This document shows positions 12,349 to 12,820 of a stretch of 12,820 nucleotides of DNA, piece by piece. The translations under genes were made by a program, and so were the position numbers. The DNA comes from JAHCHL01 sp964546835 (lineage in GTDB: Bacteria; Armatimonadota; Fimbriimonadia; Fimbriimonadales; ATM1), in NCBI GenBank assembly GCA_964546835.1, contig CAZJKW010000055.1, positions 1-12,820 of the forward strand, given 5' to 3'. The notes beneath the pieces were generated by a model. It was given only the letters and a program-made list of their open reading frames with translations. It was not told the origin of the DNA and made no database searches. The first letter of the stretch is position 1. Every line of letters starts with the position of its first letter.

Positions 12349-12820
12349 ATGAACGAGAAGCAGTTTGTCTCAGCTCGCCAATCCGAATGGGAGAGATTTG
12401 CTACCTTGGTTGCTAAATCTGAAACCAGCATTAACCGATTGCCTGGAAAGGAAATCAAGGAATTCGGAAGGCTATATCGGCGTGTTTCGGCAGACTTGGC
12501 AACCGTTCGTACTTTAAGCGAAAACCTTCCTCTTCAACGGTATCTCAATGATTTGGTTGCCCGCGCTCACGGAGAACTGTATCGGCATCCTCGCCAATCC
12601 CTTATCAAGGGTTTCCTAAACATGGTCTGTGAAGCGGCGGCTGCCGTTCGTCGAAGGCAAGTTTTCATTTACGCTTCTATTCTGTTAACTCTGGCTTCGG
12701 CGGTCTTCGCGCATCAAGCAGTTTCTGCCAACCCGGACAATCTCGATGCGTTTGTTCCGGACGGCTTCAAAGAATCGTTAGACCATTGGAAAGACAAAAA
12801 ATTTGGCGATGTTTCCTCTA
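12349..12820 (+). CDS. SpoIIM-domain (stage II sporulation protein M-like) membrane protein, N-terminal part
   Basis: The first 157 codons of a gene that runs off the right edge. The opening MNEKQFVSARQSEWERFATLV, then the patterns EFGRLYRRVSADLATVRTL (39-57) and LQRYLNDLVARAHGELYRHPR (62-82), match the soluble N-terminal portion of COG1300 (SpoIIM-like) proteins, which typically read 'F...R...W..L', 'LYR..aaDLA.aR' and 'YLN.LVaRaH..lY'. A first membrane helix follows at about residues 105-125 (VFIYASILLTLASAVFAHQ). Despite the name, such proteins are common in bacteria that do not sporulate, often beside RDD-domain or MoxR/DUF58 genes; their function is unknown. An in-frame TAG at 12334 makes ATG 12349 the first possible start. 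It is divergent from the sigma gene. Confidence 0.8.
   Translation, partial: MNEKQFVSARQSEWERFATLVAKSETSINRLPGKEIKEFGRLYRRVSADLATVRTLSENLPLQRYLNDLVARAHGELYRHPRQSLIKGFLNMVCEAAAAVRRRQVFIYASILLTLASAVFAHQAVSANPDNLDAFVPDGFKESLDHWKDKKFGDVSS

Noticed and set aside
12186..12458. Minus-strand open frame of 90 codons across the sigma/SpoIIM spacer
   Set aside because: It overlaps the clear start of the SpoIIM-domain gene on the other strand and resembles no family; it also covers the inverted repeat.
1..12820. CRISPR arrays, tRNA or rRNA genes, insertion sequences, prophage genes
   Set aside because: I saw no repeat-spacer pattern, tRNA-like cloverleaf, transposase or integrase motif; the window is a densely packed chromosomal region.

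Overview
The window holds a compact flagellar export/basal-body operon on the plus strand (about 1.82 to 11.21 kb). On its left, divergently oriented, are greA and lysS; on its right are a convergent sigma-70-family gene and the start of a SpoIIM-domain membrane protein. The organism is a flagellated bacterium of moderate GC that uses TTG and GTG starts. The source phylum cannot be fixed from the sequence. The mixture of features (RpoD-like group 2 sigma factor, SpoIIM-domain protein, MotE-like protein, a lytic transglycosylase instead of FlgJ) does not point to Enterobacteria or to Bacillus. Armatimonadota or a similar deep branch is only a guess.

Left part (1-1822): lysS (C-terminal part lies beyond the window) and greA on the minus strand, joined by an ATGA overlap and probably driven by a promoter with a perfect TATAAT at 1674-1679. 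The divergent greA-flgB spacer (1642-1822) holds a sigma-28-like promoter candidate and several complementary segments.

Centre (1823-11207): flgB-flgC-fliE-fliF-fliG-fliH-fliI-fliJ-(lytic transglycosylase)-(MotE-like)-flhA. Most junctions overlap or abut by a few bases, which implies one transcript and translational coupling. The exception is a 52 bp gap before fliF. The products cover the proximal rod (FlgB, FlgC, FliE), MS ring (FliF), rotor switch (FliG), export ATPase complex (FliH, FliI, FliJ), export gate (FlhA), a likely peptidoglycan-opening enzyme for the rod, and a MotE-like membrane protein. Hook, filament, FliM/FliN, FliP/Q/R, FlhB and stator genes are absent from the window.

Right part (11210-12820): an RpoD-like sigma factor without region 1.1, encoded tail-to-tail with flhA with only two bases between stop codons. 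Its -10-reading helix carries substitutions at two positions that matter in the housekeeping factor, and a near-consensus sigma-54 promoter lies upstream of it. A 57-base nested inverted repeat lies between it and the divergent SpoIIM-domain gene, which runs off the right edge.

The most interesting unexplained signals are the possible sigma-54 to alternative-sigma cascade beside the flagellar operon, the roughly 45-residue insertion in the FliI N-terminal domain, the nested inverted repeat at 12249-12305, and the complementary segments in the greA-flgB spacer. No clearly novel system is proven here. All of these are inferences from sequence reading without database searches.
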